Positions 51,693-61,268 of a stretch of 64,000 nucleotides of DNA are shown here, piece by piece (position 1 is the first letter of the stretch; each line of letters begins with the position of its first letter). Made by a program: the position numbers and the translations under genes. This DNA comes from Streptomyces aquilus. GTDB taxonomy: Bacteria; Actinomycetota; Actinomycetes; Streptomycetales; Streptomycetaceae. The stretch covers positions 10,044,001 to 10,108,000 of the forward strand of contig NZ_CP034463.1 in the NCBI RefSeq assembly GCF_003955715.1. The letters are read 5' to 3'. The notes below the pieces were generated by a model. That model was not told where the DNA came from, searched no databases, and saw nothing but the letters and a program-made list of their open reading frames with translations.

Positions 51693-53291
51693 TCACGCTG
51701 CCAGCAGGACTCGTTTCCGTAGCAGTGCGAAGCCAGCTCGGCCGTACATCTGTCGCTTCAGCATCTTGATCCGGTTGACGTGGCCCTCGACGACGCCCGA
51801 GCTCCAGGGCAGGGTCAGGTCGGCGGTGACGGCGGCAAGGTCGCGTTCCGGGCCATTGACGAACGTGTGGAGACTCGGCAGGTCGTCGGCGCGGACCGCT
51901 TCGATCCACTGCGGGAGCCGGTCGCCTTCGAGCTCGGTGATCATCTTCCCGAAGGTGCGGACGTGACCGGTGAGTGCGTTCAGTTCAGGGCAGTGCGCAA
52001 GCACTGACTTCAGCTTGAGTCGCTCGCTCTCCGGCAGGGTGTCGGGGTGGGTCAGGATCCACCCGGCGACGGTCCGCGGCGATGGTGGTCGGGCTGTCGG
52101 TGTGGTCGGGGTGGTGCGGAGCGGGCGAAGGTAGGCGCGGACGGCTCCGTAGCCGCCGCAGTAGCCGTGCGTCTTGATCTCTTCCCAGAGGGTCCAGGCG
52201 TTCGTGCAGCCCACGGCCCACTGCTCGTTCAGGTACGGCTTGAAGTCGTCGGGCTTGGTCCTGCGGTTCCGCCACTGCCCCTGGAACAGGTCTTCCGGCC
52301 TCGCGGCGTCGGCCAGCCGCTGGACGGTGCGGTAGGTCATGCCGAGCTGGCGCTGGATCGAGCGTCGGCTGTGGCCGGCGGCCAGCAGCGCGTGGACGGT
52401 GGCGTGCTTGGCGCGGGTGCGGTCGGCGAACCGGTGCCCGGTGGGCCATGGCGACACGCCGTCCGCCGGTGCCTGGGCCTCTGCCTTCTCCGGGGCCGCC
52501 TCGGTAGTGGTCGCGCGCAGGCAGGAACGATGGTGGGAGACGCACCGCTCCGCGGCTTGGCCGAGGTTGCGCCAGAGGTGGAATCGGTCGGCGACCTGGA
52601 CGGCGGTGGGTGCCCCGATGGTGGCGCCCTCTGCGAAGAACGGAGCACGGTCACGGCAGACGACCTCGATCCCCGGGCGTTCGGCCAGCCAGGCCGCGAC
52701 CGTGGCCGCCTCGCGATCCGGCAACAGGTCCACCGGCCTCCGGGTCTCGACGTCGACCAGGACGGTCCCGTAGACACGCCCCTTGCGCATCGCATATTCG
52801 TCGACGCCGACCACCCGCGGGGTCCGCGGCTGAGGCTCCGGGAGCGCGTCGACCAGTCGCAGGACCGTGTTCCGGCTGGCCCTCGCTCCGAAGGCGTCGG
52901 CGAGTCGGGCGCCGGCGCGGCCGGCCACCGCGAGGCCGACCTCGGCCAGCGCCGACCGCATTCGTTCGGTCCGTTGACTGTGTCGGCGGGTCAGGCCCGT
53001 GACCTGCTCGACGAACGTCCGTCGCTCGCATGAGGCGTCCTCGCACGTGAACCGCCGGACCTGCTGCCGCAGCACCACCCGCCGCCCTGCCACGGGAAGA
53101 TCGGCGGGAAACCGCAGGTAGGAGCCGTGCACCCGCCCCGACCAGTTCCCGCAGCCCGGGCAGCGGGCCTTGGTGGTCCGGGATCTGACACTGATCCGGA
53201 TCACGTCGCCGTCGTCCTGCACCGACACCACCCTGATCTCCGGGGCCGACAGGAAGAGCAGCTCTTCCAGCTGGAGCAGTACCTCTCGCAC
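51693..53291 (-). CDS. ISL3-family transposase
   Basis: A 532-residue transposase. The N-terminal zinc ribbon has CPGCGNWSGRVHG with CEDASCERRTF, followed by a helix-turn-helix. The first catalytic Asp is in RVVGVDEYAMRKGRVYGTVL, the second in EVVCRDRAPFFAEG and the Glu in SSGVVEGHVNRIKMLKRQMY. The C-terminal GRAGFALLRKRVLL completes the family pattern. It is full length with no visible defect. Confidence 0.95.
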   Translation of the reverse strand: MREVLLQLEELLFLSAPEIRVVSVQDDGDVIRISVRSRTTKARCPGCGNWSGRVHGSYLRFPADLPVAGRRVVLRQQVRRFTCEDASCERRTFVEQVTGLTRRHSQRTERMRSALAEVGLAVAGRAGARLADAFGARASRNTVLRLVDALPEPQPRTPRVVGVDEYAMRKGRVYGTVLVDVETRRPVDLLPDREAATVAAWLAERPGIEVVCRDRAPFFAEGATIGAPTAVQVADRFHLWRNLGQAAERCVSHHRSCLRATTTEAAPEKAEAQAPADGVSPWPTGHRFADRTRAKHATVHALLAAGHSRRSIQRQLGMTYRTVQRLADAARPEDLFQGQWRNRRTKPDDFKPYLNEQWAVGCTNAWTLWEEIKTHGYCGGYGAVRAYLRPLRTTPTTPTARPPSPRTVAGWILTHPDTLPESERLKLKSVLAHCPELNALTGHVRTFGKMITELEGDRLPQWIEAVRADDLPSLHTFVNGPERDLAAVTADLTLPWSSGVVEGHVNRIKMLKRQMYGRAGFALLRKRVLLAA

Positions 53292-53463
53292 AGCCCAGAA
53301 CCATCACCCCGAACGTCGCCGTCGCCGACCGTTTCCGGACGATCTCGGAAGACGCTCCGGAGAGATCAACCGTTACAGGGAGTAGGCACTCCACAGAAGT
53401 TGGATCAGAACCGCCCCTCATCGACATACTCATACGCCATCCGACCGGTCGCAGGAGCCGTTG

Positions 53464-53625
53464 ATGACCGTGCGGGCCGTGGTCATCTTGATGCTGGGCA
53501 CGCAGATCGCTGTGACCGCCGGCGTTCTGACCGTGCTGGCAGGGAACCACTGGACTGTCGCGGTGCTGGTTGCTGGGGGCGCTTTCGCTGGCACCATCGC
53601 CTTCGCCCGGTCCGTGATCGGCTGA
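53464..53625 (+). CDS. Small two-helix membrane protein
   Basis: A 53-residue gene beginning at ATG 53464 with AGGAG six bases upstream. Two hydrophobic stretches, VVILMLGTQIAVTAGVLTVL and AVLVAGGAFAGTIAFARSV, are separated by a short polar turn. It lies 50 bp outside the ISL3 element. Its role is unknown. Confidence 0.6.
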   Translation: MTVRAVVILMLGTQIAVTAGVLTVLAGNHWTVAVLVAGGAFAGTIAFARSVIG

Positions 53626-54035
53626 ACCGGCCCGGGCAAGCGAACAGCGGTTCACTCCCGTTAACGCGCCTCCAACCGCGGTGAGCGGCAGTGATGGCGA
53701 GTGCGACTGGAGTGGTGGACCGGCCTACCGGAACGTTTGTGTGACGTGCGTCACGATTGCTGTTCTCGGTGGTCCTCGCAGGGCATTGGACCGGGCGAGC
53801 CCGAGGCGTGTCACCCCTGCTCAACGCGGGGCTTTCGAGGGCGTCTTGCGAACCGGGGCCGCCCGGGCCGGTTCGGTGACCGGATATGCCGCAAATTGAT
53901 CGAGGCGGTCACGCGCGTTCGGGGGGTCCGATTCGAAATCCTGCCGTGGAGGAGCCGATGGGGTCTCCTACAGCCCAACAGGCCGTTCATCGCGCCTAGT
54001 TGCTGCTGTCGATTCAGGAAGGACGAGGCTTGACC
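53626..54035. other. Gene-poor gap with one palindrome
   Basis: No convincing gene is seen. GTGACG-TG-CGTCAC (53741-53754) is a perfect palindrome that could be an operator for the downstream small-protein/sigma factor operon. Confidence 0.5.
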
Positions 54036-54224
54036 GTGAACGATGCGCTGGCCCTGCTGGCGGTGGCGACCGCGCTGCGCGTATTCCTCCCTGACCTGCG
54101 AGCAGGCACCCGACGACTGCTGCGGGCTGCCGTCCAGGTCGGTGTCGGCGAGCTTGTGCACACGCGTTCCGCTGACGCTGCGGGCACCTCCACCTCGGTG
54201 GCCTCACACGACCTGGAGACATAG
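54036..54224 (+). CDS. Short protein leading the sigma-factor operon
   Basis: A 62-residue product from GTG 54036 (GGACGAGG upstream; TTG 54030 is the alternative). It reads NDALALLAVATALRVFLPDL then RAGTRRLLRAAVQVGVGELV, an amphipathic helix-rich protein. Its stop is 3 bp before the sigma-factor start, which suggests it is cotranscribed and perhaps a small regulator of the sigma factor. Confidence 0.55.
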   Translation: MNDALALLAVATALRVFLPDLRAGTRRLLRAAVQVGVGELVHTRSADAAGTSTSVASHDLET

Positions 54225-54227
54225 CCC

Positions 54228-54860
54228 ATGGCCAGCACCGAGGACAGCGACCGCCAGGGCACGCTCCCCGCCTCGATCGAGGACCTCCGCGCCCTGCGCG
54301 GCATCCGGTACGAGATGCCGCCGGCGCTGGACGCCCTCTACCGTGCCTACGCACGCGCGCAGGTGCGCTACGCCGCAGCAATCCTGGGCGACAAGGAGGC
54401 CGCTACGACCGTCGTACGCCATCTCTACCGCCACCTCGCGCTGAACTGGGCCATCGTGCGGCTCGATGACGACGGCCCAGAGGCGTATGCATGGCGCAAC
54501 CTGAAGCTGCTCGTGGGCGCCAAGGCCCGCGAGCTCTTCGACGAGAACCCTCTGGGCGCCGTCACCGCCGCCCTGGATCGCGGCCACGCAGCGCATGAAG
54601 CCGCGCAAGAGATGCTGCGGGCCATGCACGCCCAGATAGCCGATCTGGATTCGCCCGCCGGGCTCTACACGGCGATGAGCACGTTGCCAGAGCGCCAGTT
54701 CGATGTCATCGTCCTGCACTACTTCCTGGGCCACACCTCACCGCAGGTCGCCGAGATCATGGGCCTGCATCCGAGCACGGTCCGTACCCACCGGCGTTTG
54801 GCTCGCGAGCGCATCGCCGCCCGGCTTGGCATCGAGCTGGACGACGAAGAAATGGAGTAG
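54228..54860 (+). CDS. Sigma-70-like (ECF-type) regulator
   Basis: A 210-residue protein with a C-terminal sigma region 4: MSTLPERQFDVIVLHYFLGH, then TSPQVAEIMGLHPSTVRTHR and RLARERIAARLG. The N-terminal part (PPALDALYRAYARAQVRYAA) would correspond to region 2, but it is weak. It may act as an alternative sigma factor or as a region 4-only regulator. It is followed 3 bp later by the Sel1/TPR-like gene. Confidence 0.82.
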   Translation: MASTEDSDRQGTLPASIEDLRALRGIRYEMPPALDALYRAYARAQVRYAAAILGDKEAATTVVRHLYRHLALNWAIVRLDDDGPEAYAWRNLKLLVGAKARELFDENPLGAVTAALDRGHAAHEAAQEMLRAMHAQIADLDSPAGLYTAMSTLPERQFDVIVLHYFLGHTSPQVAEIMGLHPSTVRTHRRLARERIAARLGIELDDEEME

Positions 54861-54863
54861 AAC

Positions 54864-55562
54864 GTGCCGGCACAGTTCGAAGAACTCCTCGCTGAGACCG
54901 CATGCCGCGACGCCTTCACCGACGAGGACATGGTCGGTCTGCGGCAGGAGATCACCCGTGATGTGGTCACCGAGCTGATGTTCGGCCCCCAGCAGTCGGA
55001 ACGCGATCGCCGGCGCGACACTAAAGGTGAGCGCGCCGGCGTCACCCTGCTGTCCTTGTCCTGCAAGCTTTTGGACACCGCCGGAGCCCGCGGCCACCTG
55101 GCCTCCTTCATCGACGACCGCACGGACATCCAGGGCGCCCTGCACTTCGCGTGCCTCCTCAACCTCGCCCGGGAACAGGAAGAGGCGATCTGGTGGTGGC
55201 AGTTCGCTGCCGGGGCGGGCAACCTCCAGGCGGCCTACTTCCTGTACCTCCTCTACCTCAGCCGTGGGGACATGCGGGACGCGGAACACTGGATGCGACA
55301 CTTCCTCGGCCCCGCTGGCGACAGCACCGCCTTCATCCCGCCACCCTCCTGGGCGCATTCGCTGCCCAAGGCGCGTCTCGTGCTCTTCAGTGAGGCGGTG
55401 CACCGCTTGGAGGTGGTTGAGGCTGCGGGCATCCAACTGCACCAGCCAGACCGCCGCTTCTTCGAGCAGATCGCGGACCAGCTGCCCCCTGCTGAGGTCC
55501 GGGCGCCGAGCGATCTTCCGCGCCGCCCGACGGGCTTCTTCCCGTTTCGATTCCTCGGGTGA
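54864..55562 (+). CDS. Sel1/TPR-like repeat protein paired with the sigma factor
   Basis: A 232-residue protein (GTG start). The middle has helical repeats like Sel1/TPR: GALHFACLLNLAREQEEAIW, WQFAAGAGNLQAAYFLYLLY, LSRGDMRDAEHWMRHFLG. Such protein-protein interaction scaffolds occur after small sigma factors in streptomycetes and may bind or sense for them. The C-terminus is Pro-rich. Coupling by a 3-bp gap implies a joint function. Confidence 0.7.
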   Translation: MPAQFEELLAETACRDAFTDEDMVGLRQEITRDVVTELMFGPQQSERDRRRDTKGERAGVTLLSLSCKLLDTAGARGHLASFIDDRTDIQGALHFACLLNLAREQEEAIWWWQFAAGAGNLQAAYFLYLLYLSRGDMRDAEHWMRHFLGPAGDSTAFIPPPSWAHSLPKARLVLFSEAVHRLEVVEAAGIQLHQPDRRFFEQIADQLPPAEVRAPSDLPRRPTGFFPFRFLG

Positions 55563-55646
55563 CACCGGGTGCCGTAGGGGTGTGCCCGATGTGGTGCCGG
55601 TGGCGGCGGGCCCTGTCCAGGTCAGCGGGCGGGGGTGAGTCGGCCG

Positions 55647-56079
55647 GCGGCGCACCGAACGCCTGCTGCGGGACGCGGTGGACCTGGCCGTCGCCGTGCG
55701 CGCCGACCTCACGGACACCGCTGCGGTCGAGGAGTTGACCCGGCGGTGCGAGGCGGACACGCGCGCCTTGCTGGAGGCGGCGTGCGAGCGGGCGTCCGGA
55801 GTCGACGCGAACCCCGCGCTGCTCGCGTTCACCGCGCCACAGGTGGCGCTCCGTATCCGTGAGGAGCGGCGCCAGTCGGCGCTGCGACGGCTGGCCGTCT
55901 CCGAGGAGGCAGCAGCCGAAGCCGACGCTGTGTACCGGGCCTACCGGCGGCGTCACAACCGCGGGACGAAGCGAGACGCTGAAGAGGCGGCGCAGACCGC
56001 CGCGCACCGGACCGCGGAGGTTCTGCTCAGTCGCCGTCTGGACCAGCTCGATGAAGCCCGTCGGCGGGCCGCTAAATGA
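55647..56079 (+). pseudogene. Copy A of a duplicated coiled-coil gene segment
   Basis: Reads AVRADLTDTAAVEELTRRCE, ALLEAACERASGVDANPALL, AFTAPQVALRIREERRQSAL and so on, ending KVARRRAAK-like at TGA 56077-56079. It matches copy B at 60810-61250 at most positions. Only the 3' part of the gene is present here; the preceding DNA (55563-55646) is unrelated, and any internal GTG start is doubtful. Confidence 0.55.
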
Positions 56080-56668
56080 CGGCGCGTCAGCAGGAACGCG
56101 TGGTCGGGACACCGCGTCAGGGTGAGTATCAACCGTTCTCAGGAGCGACCAGTTGGACCCGGTCGGCACGTCGACGCGGGAACGCGAGGTCCTGCCATTG
56201 CGGGCGGCCCGAGATGTGCCAGAGCATCCGCTGGCTCTGCCACTCGAGGAACTATCGGCCTGGCAGCGGCTGGTTGAGGCGCTGATGTCCCCCGGGCAAC
56301 GCCAACGCATGACCGACTCTCCATCGGCCGCCGATAACTCACACCGCCCGAGTTACACCGTCAGCTGGACCCGCTCCACGATCCCCAGATCGGCACTCCT
56401 GACCTGGGGTTTCTTCATAAATGGAAGATAACGACAAGTCCAAGAGTCAGCAAAGCGTCGAGCCCCTCAGCTCAGAGGAACCTCAACACAATTTCTCCAT
56501 AAAGCGGACACCTCACGCACAAACATGACCAGAGACGGCAAGAATCGGAATCCATCCCTCCGATTGTGCCTCTGACCAGCGTGGTTGAATCCCGCTGTCG
56601 CGAGCCCGACCAGTTCGCCAGCAGTGACTGTGCGCTCAGAGAGTGCGCAGTGAATGAACAGAGGACCC
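56080..56668. other. Gene-free stretch before the secreted protein
   Basis: No frame in this 589-bp stretch looks like a real protein. From about 56400 the base composition becomes AT-richer than anything else nearby, as promoter regions of secreted-protein genes often do. No IS ends or clear hairpin were found. Confidence 0.5.
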
Positions 56669-58912
56669 ATGGCAAACAGCCAGACCAGACGACCGTCGTC
56701 CCGTACCGCGTGGGCGTTGAGTGCCGTTCTCGTGGCCAGTGCGGCCGTCACGGCGCAGGGGGGCATCGTCGCTCAACCGGCCGCCGCCGCAGACTCGGAG
56801 TGCACCACCTTCTCCGTTCCCACGTACGTGTGGGAGCCGAACCCCGACAAGAACATCGCCGGCAAGCGCGTCCTGCACAAGTACATGGACTGGGGCCCCA
56901 CCAGCGCCGACACCGACCTCCTCGACACTCTCCAGACCGCCTCCCTCCCGGGGACCAGCAAGGTATTCACCGGCGGTGGCAACGGCATCCTCTACGAGGC
57001 CACCCTGGGCGGGCAGGTCAAGGCGTACAAGGACAACACCGCCACTGGCGGCGCCCTGCTGACGCCCGTGAAGACCTACAGCCTCAACTGGTCGGCGGCC
57101 AAGCGAATCCTGACCAATGGTGAGTGGTTCCTGGTGTTCGCCTCCGACGGCACGATGGACATATACAAGCAGTCCAGCCCGACCACCGGCGACGGCACCC
57201 TCACCCGGATCGTCGACAACACCAAATCCTCCATCACCACGGCGATCGCGGGCGCGGACGACGCCTGGATGGTCAACTCCGCAGTGCAGTGGCTCAAGGA
57301 CGGTGCCATCCAGCAGACTGCCCTGCTGCCGCTGAGCGGCAGCAGCGTCAAGCTGTTCGGCACCACCGACATCGCGACCGGCGTCGACGCCACCCAGGCC
57401 TGGGCGCCCGGCCCGAAGGCGATCAGCACCCAGTCCCTCACCGACGACCCGGACACAACCGGCCAGGTCCGCGCGTTCACCACCAGCCCGTGGGCGAGCA
57501 CCGACGACGACGTCCGCTCGGGAATCGTCGGCGAGATCATGGCCGACGCCGGTCCCTGCCTCACCGCCCCAGACCCAAATATCGCCCCCTACTTCGGCAC
57601 CCCGCCCGACGAGACCGGCGGCGAGGAGGCGTCTGAGGGCACCGCCGATCCCGTCCCGGCGCCCTCCCGTACCGTCACCGGCACCTTCACCCTGGGCAAC
57701 GGGCAGCCCGCGGCCGGTCTCCCGGTCACCGTCACCGCCCCGGACGTCGACCTCGACGCGACGGGCCAGACGAAGCAGACTGTCGTCGGCACGGCGACCA
57801 CGGCCGCGGACGGTTCCTGGTCGCTGACCCTGCCCGCGACACTCCCGACGGCCGTGCAGCAAGCCAAGGACCACAACGGCGGCATCCTCAACCTGGACGC
57901 CATCGCCATGGGTGTCACGACGAGCGGCGTGAAGATGCTCGGCGTCGACAGCCTCAGTGCGATGACCGACCAGGCGACCGTGGACGCCAGTATCGCCGGT
58001 CCCGACAACGGCCACAGCGTCAAGCTCGTCCCCAACACCGTGGACTCCACTAACGAGTTGAAGGACACCCTCGACGACACCACCGAGTCGCAGACCTACG
58101 CGGGCAAGCGGGAGAACAACCCCGCCGTCCTCGACGGCGAAGACCCCACCTGGCAGAGCGACACCAGCACCCTCGCCGCCGACTACAACCCGTACCTCGT
58201 CGACGGCAAGGACGTCAGCGCCGACGCCGTGCGCGCGCCCAACACGCCCCTGGACTCCGGCAGCTGCGAGACCATCCGGGTACCCGTCGCCTCGAAGATC
58301 AAGTACACGGTGGTCGGTGAAGCCCACGCAGGCTGGGACTCCAAGGCGATCTTCGAGTACGAGTCCTCGATGAACACCAGCATCGAGACCGCCGTCAAAA
58401 GCAACGGCAACTGGGCCCTCGGCGCGTCCAAGGAGCTCTCGCAGAGCGTGAGCATCAACGCCGGCTACACCAGCCCGCACCCCCACTACGCCAAGCAGTA
58501 CAAGGTGCCGATCGAGTACGTGAACACCAGGAGCCAGTACATCTGCTCCGGCAGCGTCCGCTCCACCTGGTACAAGATCGAGCCCAAGCGGTACCAGGCC
58601 CCCGCCCAGGGCGCGCTCGGCAAGATCGGCAAGGACGTCTCGAACAAGGACGGCTCCGAGAACTTCAACCACTCCCCGAAGGCCAACCGGAACTACCTGT
58701 ACGCGAACAACTCGTTCCAGCTTGCCAAGGGCAAGAGCGTCAAGTTCGGCGGTGCCGTCTCCTTCTTCCACGTCTCCATGGGCGCCAAAACCGGCTACGA
58801 CACCAACCACAAGCAGAAGATCACCGCCGGGAACAAGAGCGGCAAGCACTGGATCTGGGGGAAGAATGGCACGCTCAGCAGCGGCAAGGCCGGCGTGTTC
58901 TACTCCAAGTAG
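56669..58912 (+). CDS. Large secreted protein with a propeller-like N-terminal domain
   Basis: A 747-residue exported protein. The signal peptide runs through TAWALSAVLVASAAVTAQGG with cleavage near AAA|DSE. About residues 40-300 carry repeated Trp/Gly motifs (YMDWGPTSADTDLLDTLQ, KVFTGGGNGILYEATLGGQV, EWFLVFASDGTMDIYKQS) that suggest a tachylectin-like beta-propeller. An Ig-like segment with GTFTLGNGQPAAGLPVTVTA follows, and a C-terminal beta-rich region (KIKYTVVGEAHAGWDSKAIF to GKHWIWGKNGTL) is unrecognised. ATG 56669 (AGAGGA upstream) is preferred to 56654. It overlaps a lipoprotein gene. Confidence 0.78.
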   Translation: MANSQTRRPSSRTAWALSAVLVASAAVTAQGGIVAQPAAAADSECTTFSVPTYVWEPNPDKNIAGKRVLHKYMDWGPTSADTDLLDTLQTASLPGTSKVFTGGGNGILYEATLGGQVKAYKDNTATGGALLTPVKTYSLNWSAAKRILTNGEWFLVFASDGTMDIYKQSSPTTGDGTLTRIVDNTKSSITTAIAGADDAWMVNSAVQWLKDGAIQQTALLPLSGSSVKLFGTTDIATGVDATQAWAPGPKAISTQSLTDDPDTTGQVRAFTTSPWASTDDDVRSGIVGEIMADAGPCLTAPDPNIAPYFGTPPDETGGEEASEGTADPVPAPSRTVTGTFTLGNGQPAAGLPVTVTAPDVDLDATGQTKQTVVGTATTAADGSWSLTLPATLPTAVQQAKDHNGGILNLDAIAMGVTTSGVKMLGVDSLSAMTDQATVDASIAGPDNGHSVKLVPNTVDSTNELKDTLDDTTESQTYAGKRENNPAVLDGEDPTWQSDTSTLAADYNPYLVDGKDVSADAVRAPNTPLDSGSCETIRVPVASKIKYTVVGEAHAGWDSKAIFEYESSMNTSIETAVKSNGNWALGASKELSQSVSINAGYTSPHPHYAKQYKVPIEYVNTRSQYICSGSVRSTWYKIEPKRYQAPAQGALGKIGKDVSNKDGSENFNHSPKANRNYLYANNSFQLAKGKSVKFGGAVSFFHVSMGAKTGYDTNHKQKITAGNKSGKHWIWGKNGTLSSGKAGVFYSK

Positions 58913-59501
58913 CCTGCGCTTCAGGAAAAGTTCGAGTACGACCATCCGTGCCACCGGCCTGCTCGCGGTCGCCGCGCTCCTCTCCCTCACCGCCTGCAGC
59001 GGCTCCGGCGCTTCCGGCGGATCCGGGCAGTCCACTGGCACAGCACTCGATGGCGGCATGCAAGCAGAGGCCGAGATCTCCTTCGAGCATGCCCAGGCCG
59101 GCGCGGAGTACTGGGTTAGCCTCCCGCAGCCGTCCAACACGTCGGCGAAGTCGCTGACGTTGGAGAAGGCCCGGATCACCGGGGTTCCGAAGGGACTGCG
59201 GATCGTCGGCTACCGCGCGGTCAGTGCCCAGGACACCGACGGCCACGCCATGGGCGTGGCTCCGGCCGGCACCCCCCAGGTGCACGACCTGGAGCACGCC
59301 CCCGACCACGCGGGCAGCCCCATCCAGGTGAAGGCGTCCGCCACGTCGGACGTGTACTACCTGGCGCGGCTAAAGGTGACCGGCCAGGTGGGCGGAGACC
59401 TGACAGGATGCCGCTACTGGTACCGGCAGGGCACCACCGACTACCGCCAGGACCTCCCCTGCGTCACCCGGATCAGCCTCGGCGAGCCCCTGGGTTCGTG
59501 A
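58866..59501 (+). CDS. Lipoprotein partner of the secreted protein
   Basis: A 211-residue protein with a long basic N-region, a hydrophobic core (ATGLLAVAALLSLTACSGSG) and a clear lipobox LTAC, so it is anchored to the membrane outside the cell. The mature part has YWVSLPQPSNTSAKSLTLEK and later Cys in GCRYWYR and LPCVTR that may form a disulfide. ATG 58866 lies inside the end of the secreted-protein gene in another frame, with GGGGAAG upstream, indicating coupling. Confidence 0.8.
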   Translation: MARSAAARPACSTPSSLRFRKSSSTTIRATGLLAVAALLSLTACSGSGASGGSGQSTGTALDGGMQAEAEISFEHAQAGAEYWVSLPQPSNTSAKSLTLEKARITGVPKGLRIVGYRAVSAQDTDGHAMGVAPAGTPQVHDLEHAPDHAGSPIQVKASATSDVYYLARLKVTGQVGGDLTGCRYWYRQGTTDYRQDLPCVTRISLGEPLGS

Positions 59502-59511
59502 GCAGCCGAAC

Positions 59512-59544
59512 ATGTGCGGGCCGGAGCTACTCCGGCCCGCACAT
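59512..59544 (+). terminator. Perfect 15-bp stem hairpin after the lipoprotein gene
   Basis: Bases 59512-59526 pair exactly with 59530-59544 over a 3-base loop (CTA), 10 bp past the stop. Confidence 0.8.
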
Positions 59545-59623
59545 CTGTAGATCCAGCTCCTTTGCCGTTGGCATCGCGCTCGTTGCGCCGTACTGCCGCT
59601 CAGCCCCCGTCACTCAGTGGACG

Positions 59624-60000
59624 TTAAGTCCGTTTCTGGTAGCGGCCTCGTCCGGGTTGGGTGAGGAATCCTTGGCGGGTGAGGCGGCCGAGGCGGCTGC
59701 GGGTGATTTTGACGATCGCTTCGTCGATGGGCATGCCGAGGAGTTCGTGCAGCTCACGAGCTCTGAAAACCTGGCAGGGTGCTGGTTGAAGGCGTTCGCG
59801 ATGGCCTGGTAGGCAGTGCCGGTCTCGGGCGGGCCGGGTTCGGCTCCTGCCGGCGATGATCACGAGGGACGGGTCCTTTCATCACCGGGCTCTCTCCCTC
59901 ACCTGGCAGCGCAGGAGTTCCTGAATCCGCTGGTCGAGCCCGTCCTCGCGCCGTAGGCCGAAGTAGCAGAACACCGCCGACCAAGCAGGAAAGCCTGGCG
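59624..60000 (-). pseudogene. Decayed IS5-type element
   Basis: Minus strand, two pieces. At about 59896-60000, PPGFPAWSAVFCYFGLRRED and GLDQRIQELLRCQVRERAR match the transposase segment of the intact IS5 copies (YTAVYYYFGLWRDD, GTDQTIHDLLRWQVRE). At 59624-59863, a fragment ends ITRSRLGRLTRQGFLTQPGR, like the winged-helix end of the IS accessory protein. The order is the same as in the intact element, so this is a relative reduced to about 0.4 kb. Confidence 0.7.
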
Positions 60001-60053
60001 GTTCTCGCGCCTGTCATTTCGCCCATCACCAGGATCCGGATGGGCTGCCGCAC

Positions 60054-61268
60054 GTGTGCGAGCGCCGCGCCGGCGGCGTGAACAGTGCGGATCACCTGTA
60101 TGTGCGGTCGGCGGCCGCGGCCTGGCTCGCCAGCCGTGGCGAAGAGGCGAGCTTCGTGTACACCGGCTCAGCCGGGGCGCCGTTCGGCTCCGTCGTCGAC
60201 ATCCGGTGGTCGCGCGGCGCGCTGCGGGTGCACCTGGACCAGGCGGTGCCGCCTGACTGGGACCAGGAGGGCCACGAGCTGGTGTCCTCGGCCTGAGTGT
60301 TCCGGTCGACCGGGACACGCTGATCCGGCGTCGGTACGTGCACCGGATCCGGCTGGACAGCGAGGGCACGAGCAGGCGGGTGCGGATCGGGACCGAGGCC
60401 TTCGCCCGGGAACCCGGGTGGTTCACCCTGGAGGAGTGCGAGGTGACGGAGCGCGGGCTGTCAACGCCAGCGGTTCAGCGGATCATCCAGCCTCGCAGCG
60501 CGGCGGAGCCCGCGACGTGGACGCCGGGGCAGAACACGGACACGCCGCAGGACACCCGGGCGCGAAAGCTTTGCGCAAGCTGCTCTATGCCCGTCGGACC
60601 GAGTCGATCGCGCTGGCGGAGTCGGTGTGCCGCGAGATGGAGGAACTCGCTGGTGTGAGCCCGCGACTGCGGGGGCAGCTGTTTGCCGCCCGGCGCTCCG
60701 GTCGTCTCTGGATCGAGAAGCAAGCCGAGGCGCGCAGGGTGCTGTTCGCCAGCCTGGAGAAGGCGGTGGCTTGCCCGAGGCAGCGGGCCTGTGCCTGGGA
60801 TGCAGCCACCGGCGGCGCACCGAACGCCTGCTGCGGGGTGCGGTGGACCTGGCCGTCGCCGTGCGCGCCGACCTCACGGACACCGCCACGGTCCTCGAGC
60901 TGACCCGGCGATGCGAGGCCGACACGCGCGCCCTGCTGGAGGCTGCGTGCGAGCGGGCCTGCGGCGTCGACGCGGACCCCGCGCTGCTGGCGTTCACCGC
61001 GCCACAGGTGGCGCTCCGTATCCGTGAGGAACGGCGCCGCTCGGCGCTTCGACGGCTGGCCGGCTCCGAAGAGGCTGCAGCCGAGGCCGACGCTGTGTAC
61101 CGGGCCTACCGGCGGCGCCACAACCGCGGGACGAAGCGGGATGCCGAGCAGGCTGCGCAGGCCGCAGCGTACCGGACCGCGGAGGTCCTGCTCAGTCGCC
61201 GTCTGGGCCAGCTGGAGGAGGCCCGCCTGGGGTCCGTCCGTACGCGCGATGACCTCACGTCAGCGTGA
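60054..61268 (+). pseudogene. Multiply frameshifted gene, copy B of the duplicated segment
   Basis: Protein-like sequence passes through several frames in order: SADHLYVRSAAAAWLASRGE to about 60290, then LSVPVDRDTLIRRRYVHRIR to about 60565, then ALRKLLYARRTESIALAESV to about 60775, then the segment shared with copy A to TGA 61266-61268. Three or more single-base changes are needed to join them. The intact ancestor would be about 400 residues with a helical C-terminus. The family is not recognised. Confidence 0.6.

Larger units (their letters stand above)
51087..53413 (-). mobile_element. ISL3-family element with a passenger gene
   Basis: Terminal inverted repeats of 24 bp with one mismatch occupy 51087-51110 and 53390-53413. 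Between them are an ISL3 transposase and a second, convergent gene. The total of 2327 bp is longer than a single-gene ISL3 element. The flanking 8 bp do not match, so no target duplication is seen. The element may be old, or its ends may have been joined by recombination. Confidence 0.72.

Noticed and set aside
53701..54033. A 110-residue plus-strand frame before the sigma operon
   Set aside because: It has no ribosome site or conserved look, spans a palindrome and ends where the real operon leader begins.
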